From: UBA4744 sp035282865
GTDB lineage: Bacteria > Actinomycetota > Acidimicrobiia > Spongiisociales > UBA4744
Assembly (NCBI GenBank): GCA_035282865.1
Contig: DATEVB010000174.1
Location: 1 to 12,851 of the forward strand
Reading direction: 5' to 3'
DNA: 12,851 nucleotides
The position numbers were made by a program, and so were the translations under genes. Shown here in pieces: positions 1 to 6,929 of the stretch; position 1 is the first letter of the stretch; every line of letters starts with the position of its first letter. The notes under the pieces are model-generated. The model was not told the DNA's origin and searched no databases. It worked only from the letters and a program-made list of their open reading frames with translations.

Positions 1-495
1 CAGATTGGAGTTGGCGATACGATTGAGCTCTACGAGGCTGGCAACCGTTGTCTTGTAGCGCGCCGCGATTCCGCCCAGGGTGTCTCCGGATTGCACCACG
101 TAGGTGGTGGCGACATGGGTCTCTGCCTCAAACGTGTGGGAAGGCAAGGTCAGCTGCAGTTGCGTACCAACGTACAGAAGGTTGGGGTTGGCGATGCCGT
201 TGGCTTCGGTCAGCACTGCCACCGCCGTCCCAGTTTTGTGGGCGATCCGTTCCAGCGTGTCGCCGGTTTGTACGATGTACGTATCCGAACCGGGGATGAT
301 CAACTCCTGACCAACGTAGATTCGACTCGGATTGGCGATGTCGTTCGCTGCGACAATGGCGGCCACGCTGGTATCGAACTGTTCTGCGATTTGGGAGAGC
401 GTGTCTCCGCCCTTGACAACGTAGGAACTGCCGGCCGCAGCAACCATCGAGAGAGCTGTCAGGCCGGCAACCAACACGCGGAGACGTTTCTTCAT
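1..495 (-). CDS. Secreted triple-LysM protein, C-terminus cut off by window edge
   Basis: Cell-wall binding protein with LysM modules, which bind N-acetylglucosamine-containing glycans such as peptidoglycan. The 165 codons present begin at ATG 495 and run off the left edge. Residues 1-24 form a signal peptide (MKKRLR followed by a hydrophobic Ala/Leu/Val stretch). Three LysM repeats follow at about residues 25-68, 73-116 and 132 to the edge. Each starts with a YVV/YIV-x-x-GDTL motif and continues with an IA...ANxIANP-type segment; the first two end with a YVGxxL-type strand. A Shine-Dalgarno (AGGAGAG) sits just upstream. It lies 172 nt downstream of rlmN on the same strand. The missing C-terminus may carry more LysM repeats or a peptidase domain; this cannot be decided here. 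LysM identity is certain, the full role is not. Confidence 0.93.
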   Translation of the reverse strand, partial: MKKRLRVLVAGLTALSMVAAAGSSYVVKGGDTLSQIAEQFDTSVAAIVAANDIANPSRIYVGQELIIPGSDTYIVQTGDTLERIAHKTGTAVAVLTEANGIANPNLLYVGTQLQLTLPSHTFEAETHVATTYVVQSGDTLGGIAARYKTTVASLVELNRIANSNL

Positions 496-667
496 GACGA
501 CTCTCCTCGCAAACCGTCGGTGGATGAACCCTTCCCAACGTTTTTCGGCCGGTTGTCGATATGCCTTGAGAGAAGCGTATTTGGTCGGTCCGGGCCTCTT
601 CGGTCGGTGTGAGGTCTCTGAGTTTCGCCGGCGACCTCTGCACCGCACGGTGGTGAGAATCCCCCGC
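496..667. other. rlmN-LysM intergenic leader with two short inverted repeats
   Basis: This 172-nt gap separates the rlmN stop from the LysM start on the minus strand. It holds a perfect 5-bp hairpin (CACCG/CGGTG, 641-652) and a 6-bp inverted repeat (611-616 with 633-638) with a 16-nt loop. Neither is followed by a U-run on the minus strand, so no intrinsic terminator is supported. LysM genes in actinobacteria can be preceded by a c-di-AMP (ydaO/yuaA) riboswitch, but its conserved core segments are not visible. The gap may simply be a 5' UTR. Confidence 0.35.
501..507 (-). promoter_or_regulatory. Ribosome binding site of the LysM gene
   Basis: AGGAGAG on the minus strand, ending 5 nt before ATG 495. 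It fixes the start of the LysM protein. Confidence 0.7.
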
Positions 668-1696
668 CTACGGGCTGCCCGCCCGGACGCGAAGCTGGCC
701 GCACGCGGCGTCGATGTCGCGCCCGCGCGTATCGCGCAGTGTCGCGTTGACGCCGCGGGCCTGCAGGACACCCAGGAAGCCTGCGATCCGGCGGTGAGGC
801 GAGGGGAGATCCGGCGTCAATGGGGTCGGGTTGAGCGCGATCAAGTTGACGTGGGCGCGCATTCGATGGGCGATCGCAGCCAGCTTGATCGCCTGGGAGT
901 CCGAGTCATTGACGCCGTCGATCATCGTCCATTCGATGGACACACGGCGATGCTTGGCCTCAAAGAACTCGGTGGCGGCAGCCTCGACCTCCCTGAGCGA
1001 GTATCGCTTGTTGAGCGGGACCAACCTCGACCGCAGTTCATCGTCGGCGGCATGCAGGCTGACCGCCAGATTGACCGGCCAGGGTTCGGTGGCCAGGCGG
1101 CGCATTCCGGGGACCATTCCCACCGTCGAAACGGTGATCGCCCTGGCGGAGATTCCCATGTGCTCGACCATTCGTCTTATCGATTCCCGAACCCGCCCGT
1201 AGTTGGCTAGCGGCTCACCCATTCCCATGAACACGATGTTGGTGACCCGGTCGGGGCAACCCTCCATCCGGTCGCCGGCCAGACAGGCCTGTCCGAAGGC
1301 CACCTGGGCCACGATCTCTCCGGCTTCCAGGTGACGTTCAAATCCGAACTGCCCCGTGGCGCAGAAGGTGCATCCGAGGGCGCAGCCGACCTGGCTCGAG
1401 ATGCACAAGGTCGTACGGCGAGGATACCCCATGAGCACCGCCTCGATCGCTGCCCCATCGGGCGTCCGAAACAGCCATTTGCGGGTGGCGCCTCCATCGG
1501 CCGACTGTTCAACCTCCACCTCGAATGGCCACAGCCCATCTGCCAGTTCACCTCGGAGGGCCCTCGGCAGGTTCGTCATGCTCCCCGTTGTGAGCACCGG
1601 ATGCTCGTACAGCCATTCCCGAAGTTGGCCGGCGCGAAAGGGGGGCTCGTCCGGAATGAGGGTCTCGAGACGCTCCGGCTCGGTCAGGTACAGCAC
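668..1696 (-). CDS. rlmN: Dual-specificity RNA methyltransferase RlmN (radical SAM)
   Basis: Cytoplasmic radical-SAM enzyme that methylates C2 of adenine 2503 in 23S rRNA and adenine 37 in some tRNAs. With the GTG start at 1696 the protein has 342 aa, normal for the family. The 4Fe-4S/SAM motif C-x3-C-x2-C is at Cys105, Cys109 and Cys112. The two mechanistic cysteines appear as Cys98 (TLCISSQVGC context) and Cys332 (TRGRDIDAACGQL). Other family blocks are MGMGEPLANY, STVGMVPGMRRLA, LAVSLHAADDELR and VNLIALNPTP. The frame stays open upstream to 1810, but the first 38 residues are unlike RlmN and would overlap the divergent permease gene. Family members begin just before the LTEPERLETLI-type segment, so GTG 1696 (or the adjacent TTG 1699) is preferred. 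No strong Shine-Dalgarno is visible for either. Confidence 0.96.
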   Translation of the reverse strand: MLYLTEPERLETLIPDEPPFRAGQLREWLYEHPVLTTGSMTNLPRALRGELADGLWPFEVEVEQSADGGATRKWLFRTPDGAAIEAVLMGYPRRTTLCISSQVGCALGCTFCATGQFGFERHLEAGEIVAQVAFGQACLAGDRMEGCPDRVTNIVFMGMGEPLANYGRVRESIRRMVEHMGISARAITVSTVGMVPGMRRLATEPWPVNLAVSLHAADDELRSRLVPLNKRYSLREVEAAATEFFEAKHRRVSIEWTMIDGVNDSDSQAIKLAAIAHRMRAHVNLIALNPTPLTPDLPSPHRRIAGFLGVLQARGVNATLRDTRGRDIDAACGQLRVRAGSP

Positions 1697-1738
1697 CAAC
1701 TCATGGTACGCCGCGAGGGCAACGTGACCGACCGACCC

Positions 1739-1744
1739 TAGACT
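1739..1744 (+). promoter_or_regulatory. Putative -10 box (TAGACT) for the permease gene
   Basis: TAGACT fits the actinobacterial TANNNT -10 pattern and places transcription start near 1751, three bases before ATG 1754. With no Shine-Dalgarno ahead of that ATG, a (near-)leaderless mRNA is inferred. No convincing -35 is seen. Confidence 0.4.
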
Positions 1745-1753
1745 CTGAAAACC

Positions 1754-3172
1754 ATGGCCAGGATGCGACCGCCCGGTGTGAGGATGCTGCTGTTTCGGCG
1801 TCCTGTCCAAGATGAGCTGCTCGACACCGCCGAATTGACCGGCCTATGGGTGTCCTTTGCCGTCGGCGCGCCGCTCGTGCTGGTCGGGATCCGTCTCATG
1901 ACGGGAGCAGCGGAGGGAGGGCTCGGACTCTCGGGGAGCCAACTCCTGCTGGTGGTCCCCATCGGCGTACTGCTTGGGGTAGGGCTCCTCGCCGCGATCG
2001 CCTATGCGTCCGCCACGATCAGCGAGAGAACCGGCGTCATGGTTCGACCGGCTCTCGGCATGGTGGGGTCATATCTCTTCATCCCGATCTCCGTGGTCTT
2101 CCTGGTCTTGTGGGCGGCCGTGGAACTCGACGTAGCGGGCCGCTCTTTCGCCGCGGCCTTTGAGCTCTTCGACGGACCGGCCCTCAACCGGTCCGTTGGC
2201 ACGATCATGGTGGCGGTGCTGGCGGCCCTCTTTCTCTACATCGGTCCGCAGCTGCTGGTCCGCACGTGGGTCAAATGGTTCGCCTTTTGGGTAGGGCTCG
2301 GCGTGATGCTGGCGCTGGTGTGGCGGCTCGTCGCCGACCTCGATCTCGTGCTCATGCTGGAGCAGGCTCCCGGGGCGCACTTCTGGCTCGGAGTCGATCT
2401 GGTGGTCGGGGCGGCTGTGTTCTTCTTCCCGTTGGTTGCCGACACGGCCAGGTTCGCCCCGGATCAAAGCGCGGCCGCGTCCAGCATTGGCGCCGGATAC
2501 GGTGTCCCGGCGCTCATCGCCGTCCTGTTGGGTGGACTGGCCGCAGCCGCGAACGGCCTTACCGAACCGACCCCGGCCGGTATGGTTGTCGACCTCTTCG
2601 GATCATCGGCCGGAGTGCTGGGAGCCGTGCTGGCGTTGCTCTGGGTGGTCGGTGGTGAAGCCGACCAGCCTTGTGCGTTCCTCTACAGTGCTTCCACGTC
2701 CATTCAAACGGTGGTGGCCAGAGTTCCGATATGGGTGATTGGGGCGGTCCTGGTTGCGGTGTCGGCGGTGCTGTCGCTGATCGTTGATTCCGCCCTGTGG
2801 TTCGAGCTGATCGGCTTGCTGCTTTCGGTCCTGATTCCGGTCCTGGGGGTTTTCTTGGCCGACTTCTACTTCGTGCGACGGCGGAGCTACCTGTCCGACT
2901 CGCTCTACAACCTTCGAGGGGCGTACCGCGGGGTCAACCTGTATGCGTTGCCGTCACTGATTCTCGGTTTTGCTCTCTACCAGTGGATTGCTCCTTCAGG
3001 CCCGGCCGCTTGGGTGGAATTCGTCGAACAGCTGTTGCCGGGCGGGTCGCCGGCAGAAACGGCCGGGGTTCCCCCGGTGATGATCACGCTGGCTTTCTCG
3101 TTTGCCCTCTACGCGCTCATCGGGCGCTGGCGAATCGAAGAGGCCTACTACATGTCGAAATTGCGCGTCTGA
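1754..3172 (+). CDS. NCS1-like (cytosine/purine/allantoin family) membrane permease
   Basis: Integral membrane transporter of 472 aa with about 12 hydrophobic segments, best matching the NCS1 nucleobase:cation symporter family (cytosine permease type). The N-terminal polar segment contains a DELLDTAELTGLW stretch ahead of TM1. Family-like signs are FFFPLVADTARFAPD in the middle and, most telling, GVFLADFYFVRRRSY followed by LYNLRGAYRGVNLYAL near residues 370-395, the typical C-terminal NCS1 block. The substrate cannot be read from sequence; pyrimidines, purines, hydantoins, thiamine or an unrelated solute are all possible. It is divergent from rlmN and ends 4 nt from the convergent phoH2. No catabolic gene sits next to it. 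An in-frame ATG at 1784 is an alternative start, but a -10 box close to 1754 favours the longer form. Divergence from characterised members looks high. Confidence 0.8.
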   Translation: MARMRPPGVRMLLFRRPVQDELLDTAELTGLWVSFAVGAPLVLVGIRLMTGAAEGGLGLSGSQLLLVVPIGVLLGVGLLAAIAYASATISERTGVMVRPALGMVGSYLFIPISVVFLVLWAAVELDVAGRSFAAAFELFDGPALNRSVGTIMVAVLAALFLYIGPQLLVRTWVKWFAFWVGLGVMLALVWRLVADLDLVLMLEQAPGAHFWLGVDLVVGAAVFFFPLVADTARFAPDQSAAASSIGAGYGVPALIAVLLGGLAAAANGLTEPTPAGMVVDLFGSSAGVLGAVLALLWVVGGEADQPCAFLYSASTSIQTVVARVPIWVIGAVLVAVSAVLSLIVDSALWFELIGLLLSVLIPVLGVFLADFYFVRRRSYLSDSLYNLRGAYRGVNLYALPSLILGFALYQWIAPSGPAAWVEFVEQLLPGGSPAETAGVPPVMITLAFSFALYALIGRWRIEEAYYMSKLRV

Positions 3173-3176
3173 GACT

Positions 3177-4487
3177 CTAGAGGATAGTGGCCGCCATCTC
3201 GGCCAGTGGGCTGCGCACCGATTTCTCCAGGGTCACATGGCCGAAGAGCGGCGAACCTTTGAACTTCTCGATCAAAGCCGCCACCCCCCCAAATGGAGAG
3301 ATGTACGGGTTGTCGACTTGTGACAGATCGCCGCACAAAACCACTTTTGCATCCTTGCTCATGCGAGTGAGGATCACCTTGAGGGTTGGCAGTTCCAGGT
3401 TCTGAGCTTCATCTATGATGACGAACTCGCCGGTGATCGAGCGGCCGCGCAGGTAGGTCACCGCCGCCATCTCCAGAACGTTCCGCTCCGACAGTTCGGT
3501 GATCGCATCCCTGGCGGCCTCCGGTCCACTGTCGGCGAACAATGCGTAGAGGTTGTCGTAGACGGCCGCCATCCACGGGGCCAGCTTGTCGGACAGGTCG
3601 CCGGGAAGATATCCGACTTCTTGTCGCCCAACCGCGATCAGCGGCCGGTACACGGAGACGCGCCGGTACCTGCCCGACTCCAGGACCTGTTCGAGGGCGG
3701 CGGCCAGGGCGAGGAAAGTCTTCCCGGTTCCCGCCATGCCCATGAGGGAAACCGCCGGAATGTCCGGGTTGAGCAGCAGGTCCATAGCGAACACCTGCCG
3801 GAGGTTCTTCGGTTCGACCCCAAACGCCCGCGGACCGCCGGATACGCGAGTTACCACGGTCTCCGGTTCGGTGTCGACCACGTGGCCCAACGCCGACTGA
3901 GAGGGCCCGCTGCGGAGGATGACGAACTGGTTGATGAGTGCATCCACACCGGGCAAGGACACTTTGTTCTTGGAGAAGAGTTGATCGACGGTGTGGGATT
4001 CGACCGCGACCTCGATAGCGCCTGTGTACAACTGCTCGACGGGAACCGTGTCGGCGCGGTAGTCCTGCACCTCGACACCCAGCTGGGCGCCTTTGATCCG
4101 CAACGCCGAATCCTTGGTGACCAACACAGGACGGTCGCCGTTGTCGCTCAAGTTCAAACAGGTGGCCAGAATCCTGTGATCGGTCGTAAAAGGATCGAAG
4201 ACCGCTGGCAGCCGAGGCGATTGGGTGCCGTTCAATTCGATGCGCAACGTGCCACCCGTCGGCAAGACCGCCGCGTCCCGCAAGCCGCCCGGCTCTGATG
4301 CGCCCAAACCTTCCAGGAGGCGGAGGGCGGAGCGTGCGTTGGCCCCGACCTCATCCGAACGGGTCTTGTGACGGTCGAGTTCTTCTACGACGACGAGCGG
4401 GAGTACCAATTCGTGTTCGTCGAATCGGAAGAGAGCATGAGGGTCGGCGAGGAGTACGCAGGTATCGAGGACATATCTACGGGCCAA
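3177..4487 (-). CDS. phoH2: PIN-PhoH fusion ATPase (PhoH2 family)
   Basis: PhoH2 proteins join an N-terminal PIN RNase domain to a C-terminal PhoH P-loop ATPase; mycobacterial PhoH2 is described as an RNA helicase/RNase. Here the protein is 436 aa and cytoplasmic. PIN acidic residues are visible at Asp8 (YVLDTCVLL), the EELD cluster at 35-38, Asp near 103 (TTDHRILA) and the VTKDSALR segment. The ATPase has Walker A GMAGTGKT at 250-257, YRPLIAVGRQEVGYLPGD after it, Walker B VIIDEAQN at 356-363, and a LCGDLSQVDNP sensor-like block. Start choice: TTG 4487 has a perfect AAGGAG 8 nt upstream, while the farther TTG at 4520 has none. It is last in a run after the SLT and HhH genes and ends 4 nt from the convergent permease. 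No separate VapB-like antitoxin ORF is seen upstream. Confidence 0.94.
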   Translation of the reverse strand: MARRYVLDTCVLLADPHALFRFDEHELVLPLVVVEELDRHKTRSDEVGANARSALRLLEGLGASEPGGLRDAAVLPTGGTLRIELNGTQSPRLPAVFDPFTTDHRILATCLNLSDNGDRPVLVTKDSALRIKGAQLGVEVQDYRADTVPVEQLYTGAIEVAVESHTVDQLFSKNKVSLPGVDALINQFVILRSGPSQSALGHVVDTEPETVVTRVSGGPRAFGVEPKNLRQVFAMDLLLNPDIPAVSLMGMAGTGKTFLALAAALEQVLESGRYRRVSVYRPLIAVGRQEVGYLPGDLSDKLAPWMAAVYDNLYALFADSGPEAARDAITELSERNVLEMAAVTYLRGRSITGEFVIIDEAQNLELPTLKVILTRMSKDAKVVLCGDLSQVDNPYISPFGGVAALIEKFKGSPLFGHVTLEKSVRSPLAEMAATIL

Positions 4488-4495
4488 TCCGCCTT

Positions 4496-4501
4496 CTCCT
4501 T
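4496..4501 (-). promoter_or_regulatory. Ribosome binding site deciding the phoH2 start
   Basis: AAGGAG on the minus strand, 8 nt before TTG 4487. It supports a TTG start there rather than at 4520. Confidence 0.75.
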
Positions 4502-4521
4502 GCCGGTAGCTTCCCGCCAAG

Positions 4522-4536
4522 CCTCGACGCTCGAGG
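4522..4536. other. Short perfect hairpin in the HhH-phoH2 gap
   Basis: CCTCGA-CGC-TCGAGG gives a 6-bp stem with a 3-nt loop in the 106-nt gap between the HhH gene and phoH2. There is no T-run on either side, so it is not a clear intrinsic terminator. It could stabilise or process the polycistronic transcript, or be chance. Confidence 0.3.
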
Positions 4537-4593
4537 ACGGAAAGGCAAGGATCTCGGGTGCGGTGGAGGCAGAAATCGACCCGTCGGGGCGTG

Positions 4594-4962
4594 TCAGTTC
4601 CCCTGGAAACTGCTGAGGAAGGTGGCCTCGTTGATCCAGTCGCTCACCCGATCGGCGGGAACATCGATGGCGGCGGCCAGTGCCCCTGCCTCGGCGGCAC
4701 GAAGTCCTGCCAGGCTGGTGATTCCGGCATCTTCCAGACGGGCCGCATAGACGGGCCCGATGCCCTTGATGATGGTGAGATCATCCTTCTGCGAGGGCCG
4801 TTCCTCGATCGGTGGCGGATGGGGAGCCACCCGGAACGTGGGTGGTTCCGGCTCGCGGGGAAGGGCCAGGGATATGAACCGGTCTCGCATGACCCAGATC
4901 ACCGTGCCGAGACCGGCGAGCACCGCGGAGAATCGAAACACTCTTTTCACGGAACCGATCAT
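4594..4962 (-). CDS. Small membrane-anchored helix-hairpin-helix protein
   Basis: A 122-aa protein (118 aa if started at GTG 4950). One hydrophobic N-terminal helix (about residues 9-25, AVLAGLGTVIWVM region) is followed by a Pro-rich linker (35-55) and a helix-hairpin-helix domain from about residue 60: DDLTIIKGIGP, then ARLEDAGITSLAGLRAA and a C-terminal helix. HhH domains of this kind bind DNA or act as protein-interaction modules; the GIGP turn is clear. Function is unknown; a membrane-tethered nucleic-acid-binding role is only inference. It lies 41 nt after the SLT gene stop and 106 nt before phoH2, same strand. No Shine-Dalgarno precedes ATG 4962. The ATG itself lies inside TATGAT, a perfect -10 box that would start transcription at 4951, directly before an in-frame GTG at 4950, so the shorter leaderless form may be the real or an additional product. 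Confidence 0.82.
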   Translation of the reverse strand: MIGSVKRVFRFSAVLAGLGTVIWVMRDRFISLALPREPEPPTFRVAPHPPPIEERPSQKDDLTIIKGIGPVYAARLEDAGITSLAGLRAAEAGALAAAIDVPADRVSDWINEATFLSSFQGN

Positions 4963-4963
4963 A
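4958..4963 (-). promoter_or_regulatory. Putative -10 box (TATGAT) overlapping the annotated HhH start
   Basis: TATGAT on the minus strand predicts a start site at about 4951, immediately ahead of GTG 4950. A weak GGGACG lies 17 nt upstream as a possible -35. It suggests an internal leaderless promoter for the HhH-phoH2 pair. Confidence 0.45.
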
Positions 4964-5003
4964 CCAAGCGACGCGCTGGGCGTCCCTTATCCGGGTCTGC
5001 GAC

Positions 5004-5723
5004 CTATCCCCAGCACCCCCGGGATTCCGCCCAGTGGATCCAACCACCCTGGTTGACGAGCCAGGCTGAGACGGCGGTGTTGGCATGGGCGTTGTGGATG
5101 TCGGCCCCTGCCCACCCGGCGGCTGCGGATCGCTCCGCCCAGAAGCGGGGAAGTTGCTGGAACAACCCGGCCGCACCAGAAGAAGGGTTGGTTGCACGCG
5201 GATCCCAGCGCGACTCGCAATACGCGACATCCAAAGCCAATTCCACGTCTTGTGGTTGGAAGAACAAGGCGATAATGCCGCGCACATCCGCTTCGCTCAG
5301 CCCTCCCTCGGCCGGCTGGCTGGTGGTGGTGGTCGCAGGCGGTACCGTCGTCGTGGTGCTGGTGGGCACCGTCGTCGTGGTCGATGGCGTCGGGATGCCC
5401 GGTGAGACGGCCCGCTCGGGGGGAGCGTCCTCAGGTCTCGTCGTCGTTACCTCAGGCCGTTCGCCGAGCAGATCCGAGATCAGGGCATCCTCGGCCGGCA
5501 GATCGGAGAAACCGGGCGCCGAACGCAACCCGCTGCTGAAGGCGAGGGCGACGACCCGGCCCGAGGTTGAGCCCCAGTCGGTACCCGCCGACAGCGGCGT
5601 GGCAACAGTCGTGGATGTAGTTGTGATGGGCGTGGTTTGCGGCGAAAAGGCCGCGAACCCGGCAACTGCCAGCAGCGCAAAGATGAGCCAAAGGGCGAAG
5701 GCTGCCAAGCGAGCGAAACGCAT
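5004..5723 (-). CDS. Secreted SLT/lytic transglycosylase-like protein
   Basis: A 239-aa exported protein. Residues 1-26 form a signal peptide or N-terminal anchor (MRFAR then a hydrophobic Leu/Ala/Phe core). A Thr-rich stretch follows (about 30-45), then an ordinary segment, then a Thr/Pro linker (about 113-137) built of 8-residue repeats. The C-terminal ~75 residues are an SLT-type lysozyme-like domain: LDVAYCESRWDP with the probable catalytic Glu, NPSSGAAGLFQQLPRFW, HNAHANTAVSAWL, and a terminal WIHWAESRGCWG. Such domains cleave or bind peptidoglycan; activity here is inferred. Shine-Dalgarno GGAG lies 6 nt before ATG 5723. It heads the minus-strand run with the HhH gene and phoH2 and is divergent from the LLM oxidoreductase. 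A small cell-wall hydrolase role, with the Thr linker spanning the wall, fits best. Confidence 0.9.
   Translation of the reverse strand: MRFARLAAFALWLIFALLAVAGFAAFSPQTTPITTTSTTVATPLSAGTDWGSTSGRVVALAFSSGLRSAPGFSDLPAEDALISDLLGERPEVTTTRPEDAPPERAVSPGIPTPSTTTTVPTSTTTTVPPATTTTSQPAEGGLSEADVRGIIALFFQPQDVELALDVAYCESRWDPRATNPSSGAAGLFQQLPRFWAERSAAAGWAGADIHNAHANTAVSAWLVNQGGWIHWAESRGCWG
5313..5384 (-). repeat. Three 24-bp tandem units encoding the Thr/Pro linker
   Basis: Three in-frame units on the minus strand encode STTTTVPT (5361-5384), STTTTVPP (5337-5360) and ATTTTSQP (5313-5336). The first two are nearly identical at DNA level and the third is diverged. Such units can change copy number by slippage, altering linker length of the SLT protein. 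Confidence 0.8.
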
Positions 5724-5787
5724 GATGTTCTCCGCCTTCTCAATTCTCCCGAGCAGGTCCAGCGCGGACCGATGCGAAACTGACGAA

Positions 5788-5817
5788 ACCCTAGAGGTGA
5801 TCGCGAATCTATTGCAA
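5788..5817 (-). promoter_or_regulatory. Possible promoter for the SLT-HhH-phoH2 run
   Basis: Minus-strand TTGCAA (5817-5812) and TAGGGT (5793-5788) are separated by 18 nt, a plausible -35/-10 pair, giving a start near 5781 and a 58-nt leader. An alternative -10, TAGATT at 5811-5806, overlaps it. The match is modest. Confidence 0.3.
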
Positions 5818-5890
5818 ACCGTTGTAGGAAGGTCCTCGGCTCGTTTGAGTGCTGTTTCTCGTGTGGGATGCAGTACTCGAGATCGGTCGG

Positions 5891-5896
5891 TACGAT
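5891..5896 (+). promoter_or_regulatory. Possible -10 box (TACGAT) for the LLM oxidoreductase gene
   Basis: TACGAT fits TANNNT and lies 10 nt before GTG 5907. No -35 is visible. If used, it would produce an almost leaderless mRNA and exclude the upstream ATG 5868 as the start. Confidence 0.3.
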
Positions 5897-5906
5897 CCGG
5901 GACGCC

Positions 5907-6929
5907 GTGCGCGTCGATTACTACCTACCTCCCACATGCCTGCAGGCTGTAGCCGATCGGGCCCGACGAGCCGCGACGCTGGGCTATGACGGGTTCTTCA
6001 CCGCCGAGACGAATCACGATCCTTTTCTGCCGCTGGGAGTGGCCGCGGGCGTGGCGCCTTCGCTCGAATTGGGGACCGGGATCGCCGTAGCGTTTGCCCG
6101 TTCCCCGATGGTGGTTGCCCACACGGCCTGGGACCTGGCCGCAGGCAGTGACGGCAAGTTCATCCTCGGACTCGGCACGCAGGTCAGGGCGCACCTCACC
6201 CGCCGGTTCTCCACTGCATGGACGGCTCCCGGTCCGCGGCTGCGTGAGTACCTACGGGCGCTGCGCACCATCTGGTCGGCCTGGCAGGAGGGCGGACCGC
6301 TTCGTTTCGAAGGGGACTACTACCAGTTCTCACTGATGACGCCGTTCTTCGATCCCGGTCCGATCGACCATCCCGCCGTGCCGTTGTTCATCGCCGGGGT
6401 CGGGCCGTACATGACCAGACTGGCGGGTGAAGTCTGCGACGGGATCCATGTTCATCCTTTTCATACCGTCCGGTATCTCGACGAAGTGACTTTGCCCGCT
6501 GTCGAGGAAGGCGCCTCTTCGGCGGGCCGCGACCCGGCGGACGTTGCCATAGCCGCCGCGGTGTTCGTGGCGACCGGCCGTACGGAGGAACAGATTGATC
6601 TGGCCAGAGAAGCGGTCCGAAAGCAGATCGCCTTCTACGCGTCTACACCCACCTACCGCCCCATCCTCGATCTTCACGAATGGGAGGTCGGTCCGCAGTT
6701 GAGTGCGCTGGCCAGGCGTGGGGAGTGGGATGCCATGGCCGGGCTGATCGACGACCAGATGCTCGATGAGGTGGCGGTCACCGGGGCGTCCGACATCGTC
6801 GGCAGTTTACTGCTGGAACGATACGGGAGCCGCTTGCAGCGTATGGCCTTCTACGGAGCAGGCCCCGGTGTGACACCCGGTCTTGACGACGACGATTGGG
6901 AAGCCATCATTGATGCCATCCATTCATGA
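5907..6929 (+). CDS. F420-dependent luciferase-like (LLM) oxidoreductase
   Basis: Cytoplasmic TIM-barrel oxidoreductase of the luciferase-like monooxygenase superfamily, resembling the actinobacterial F420 subgroup typified by MSMEG_2256 (TIGR03617 type). Recognisable blocks are the N-terminal VDYYLPP strand, GYDGFFTAETNHDPFLPL, LELGTGIAVAFARSPMVVA, the FILGLGTQV segment, LRALRTIWSAWQEG and VPLFIAGVGPYMTRLAGEVCDGIHVHPF. These fit a deazaflavin-binding barrel; F420 rather than FMN is inferred from family resemblance. Substrate is unknown. With GTG 5907 the protein is 340 aa and begins VRVDYYLPP, like relatives. ATG 5868 would add 13 residues without family similarity. The stop overlaps the next gene's start by 4 nt (ATGA), so the two are translationally coupled. 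Confidence 0.9.
   Translation: MRVDYYLPPTCLQAVADRARRAATLGYDGFFTAETNHDPFLPLGVAAGVAPSLELGTGIAVAFARSPMVVAHTAWDLAAGSDGKFILGLGTQVRAHLTRRFSTAWTAPGPRLREYLRALRTIWSAWQEGGPLRFEGDYYQFSLMTPFFDPGPIDHPAVPLFIAGVGPYMTRLAGEVCDGIHVHPFHTVRYLDEVTLPAVEEGASSAGRDPADVAIAAAVFVATGRTEEQIDLAREAVRKQIAFYASTPTYRPILDLHEWEVGPQLSALARRGEWDAMAGLIDDQMLDEVAVTGASDIVGSLLLERYGSRLQRMAFYGAGPGVTPGLDDDDWEAIIDAIHS

Noticed and set aside
496..667. c-di-AMP (ydaO) riboswitch before the LysM gene
   Set aside because: The gene context fits, but the conserved core segments of that riboswitch are not found on the minus strand; only two small hairpins are visible.
494..1210. Plus-strand open frame of 238 codons opposite rlmN
   Set aside because: It is the shadow of the strongly conserved rlmN; the product has no recognisable domain and is rich in Arg/Asp/Gly typical of antisense GC-rich frames.
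1697..1810. Longer RlmN starting at 1810
   Set aside because: The extra 38 residues do not resemble RlmN N-termini and would overlap the divergent permease start; conserved sequence begins at about 1696.
4368..4616. Acidic 82-aa plus-strand frame at the phoH2 N-terminus, as a possible antitoxin
   Set aside because: It lies antisense to the PIN domain and gap, has no Shine-Dalgarno, and real antitoxin genes would be upstream on the same strand.
4558..5952. 464-codon plus-strand open frame opposite the SLT and HhH genes
   Set aside because: Its Val-rich repeats are the antisense of the Thr-rich linker, and it overlaps two well-supported genes and the SLT promoter region.
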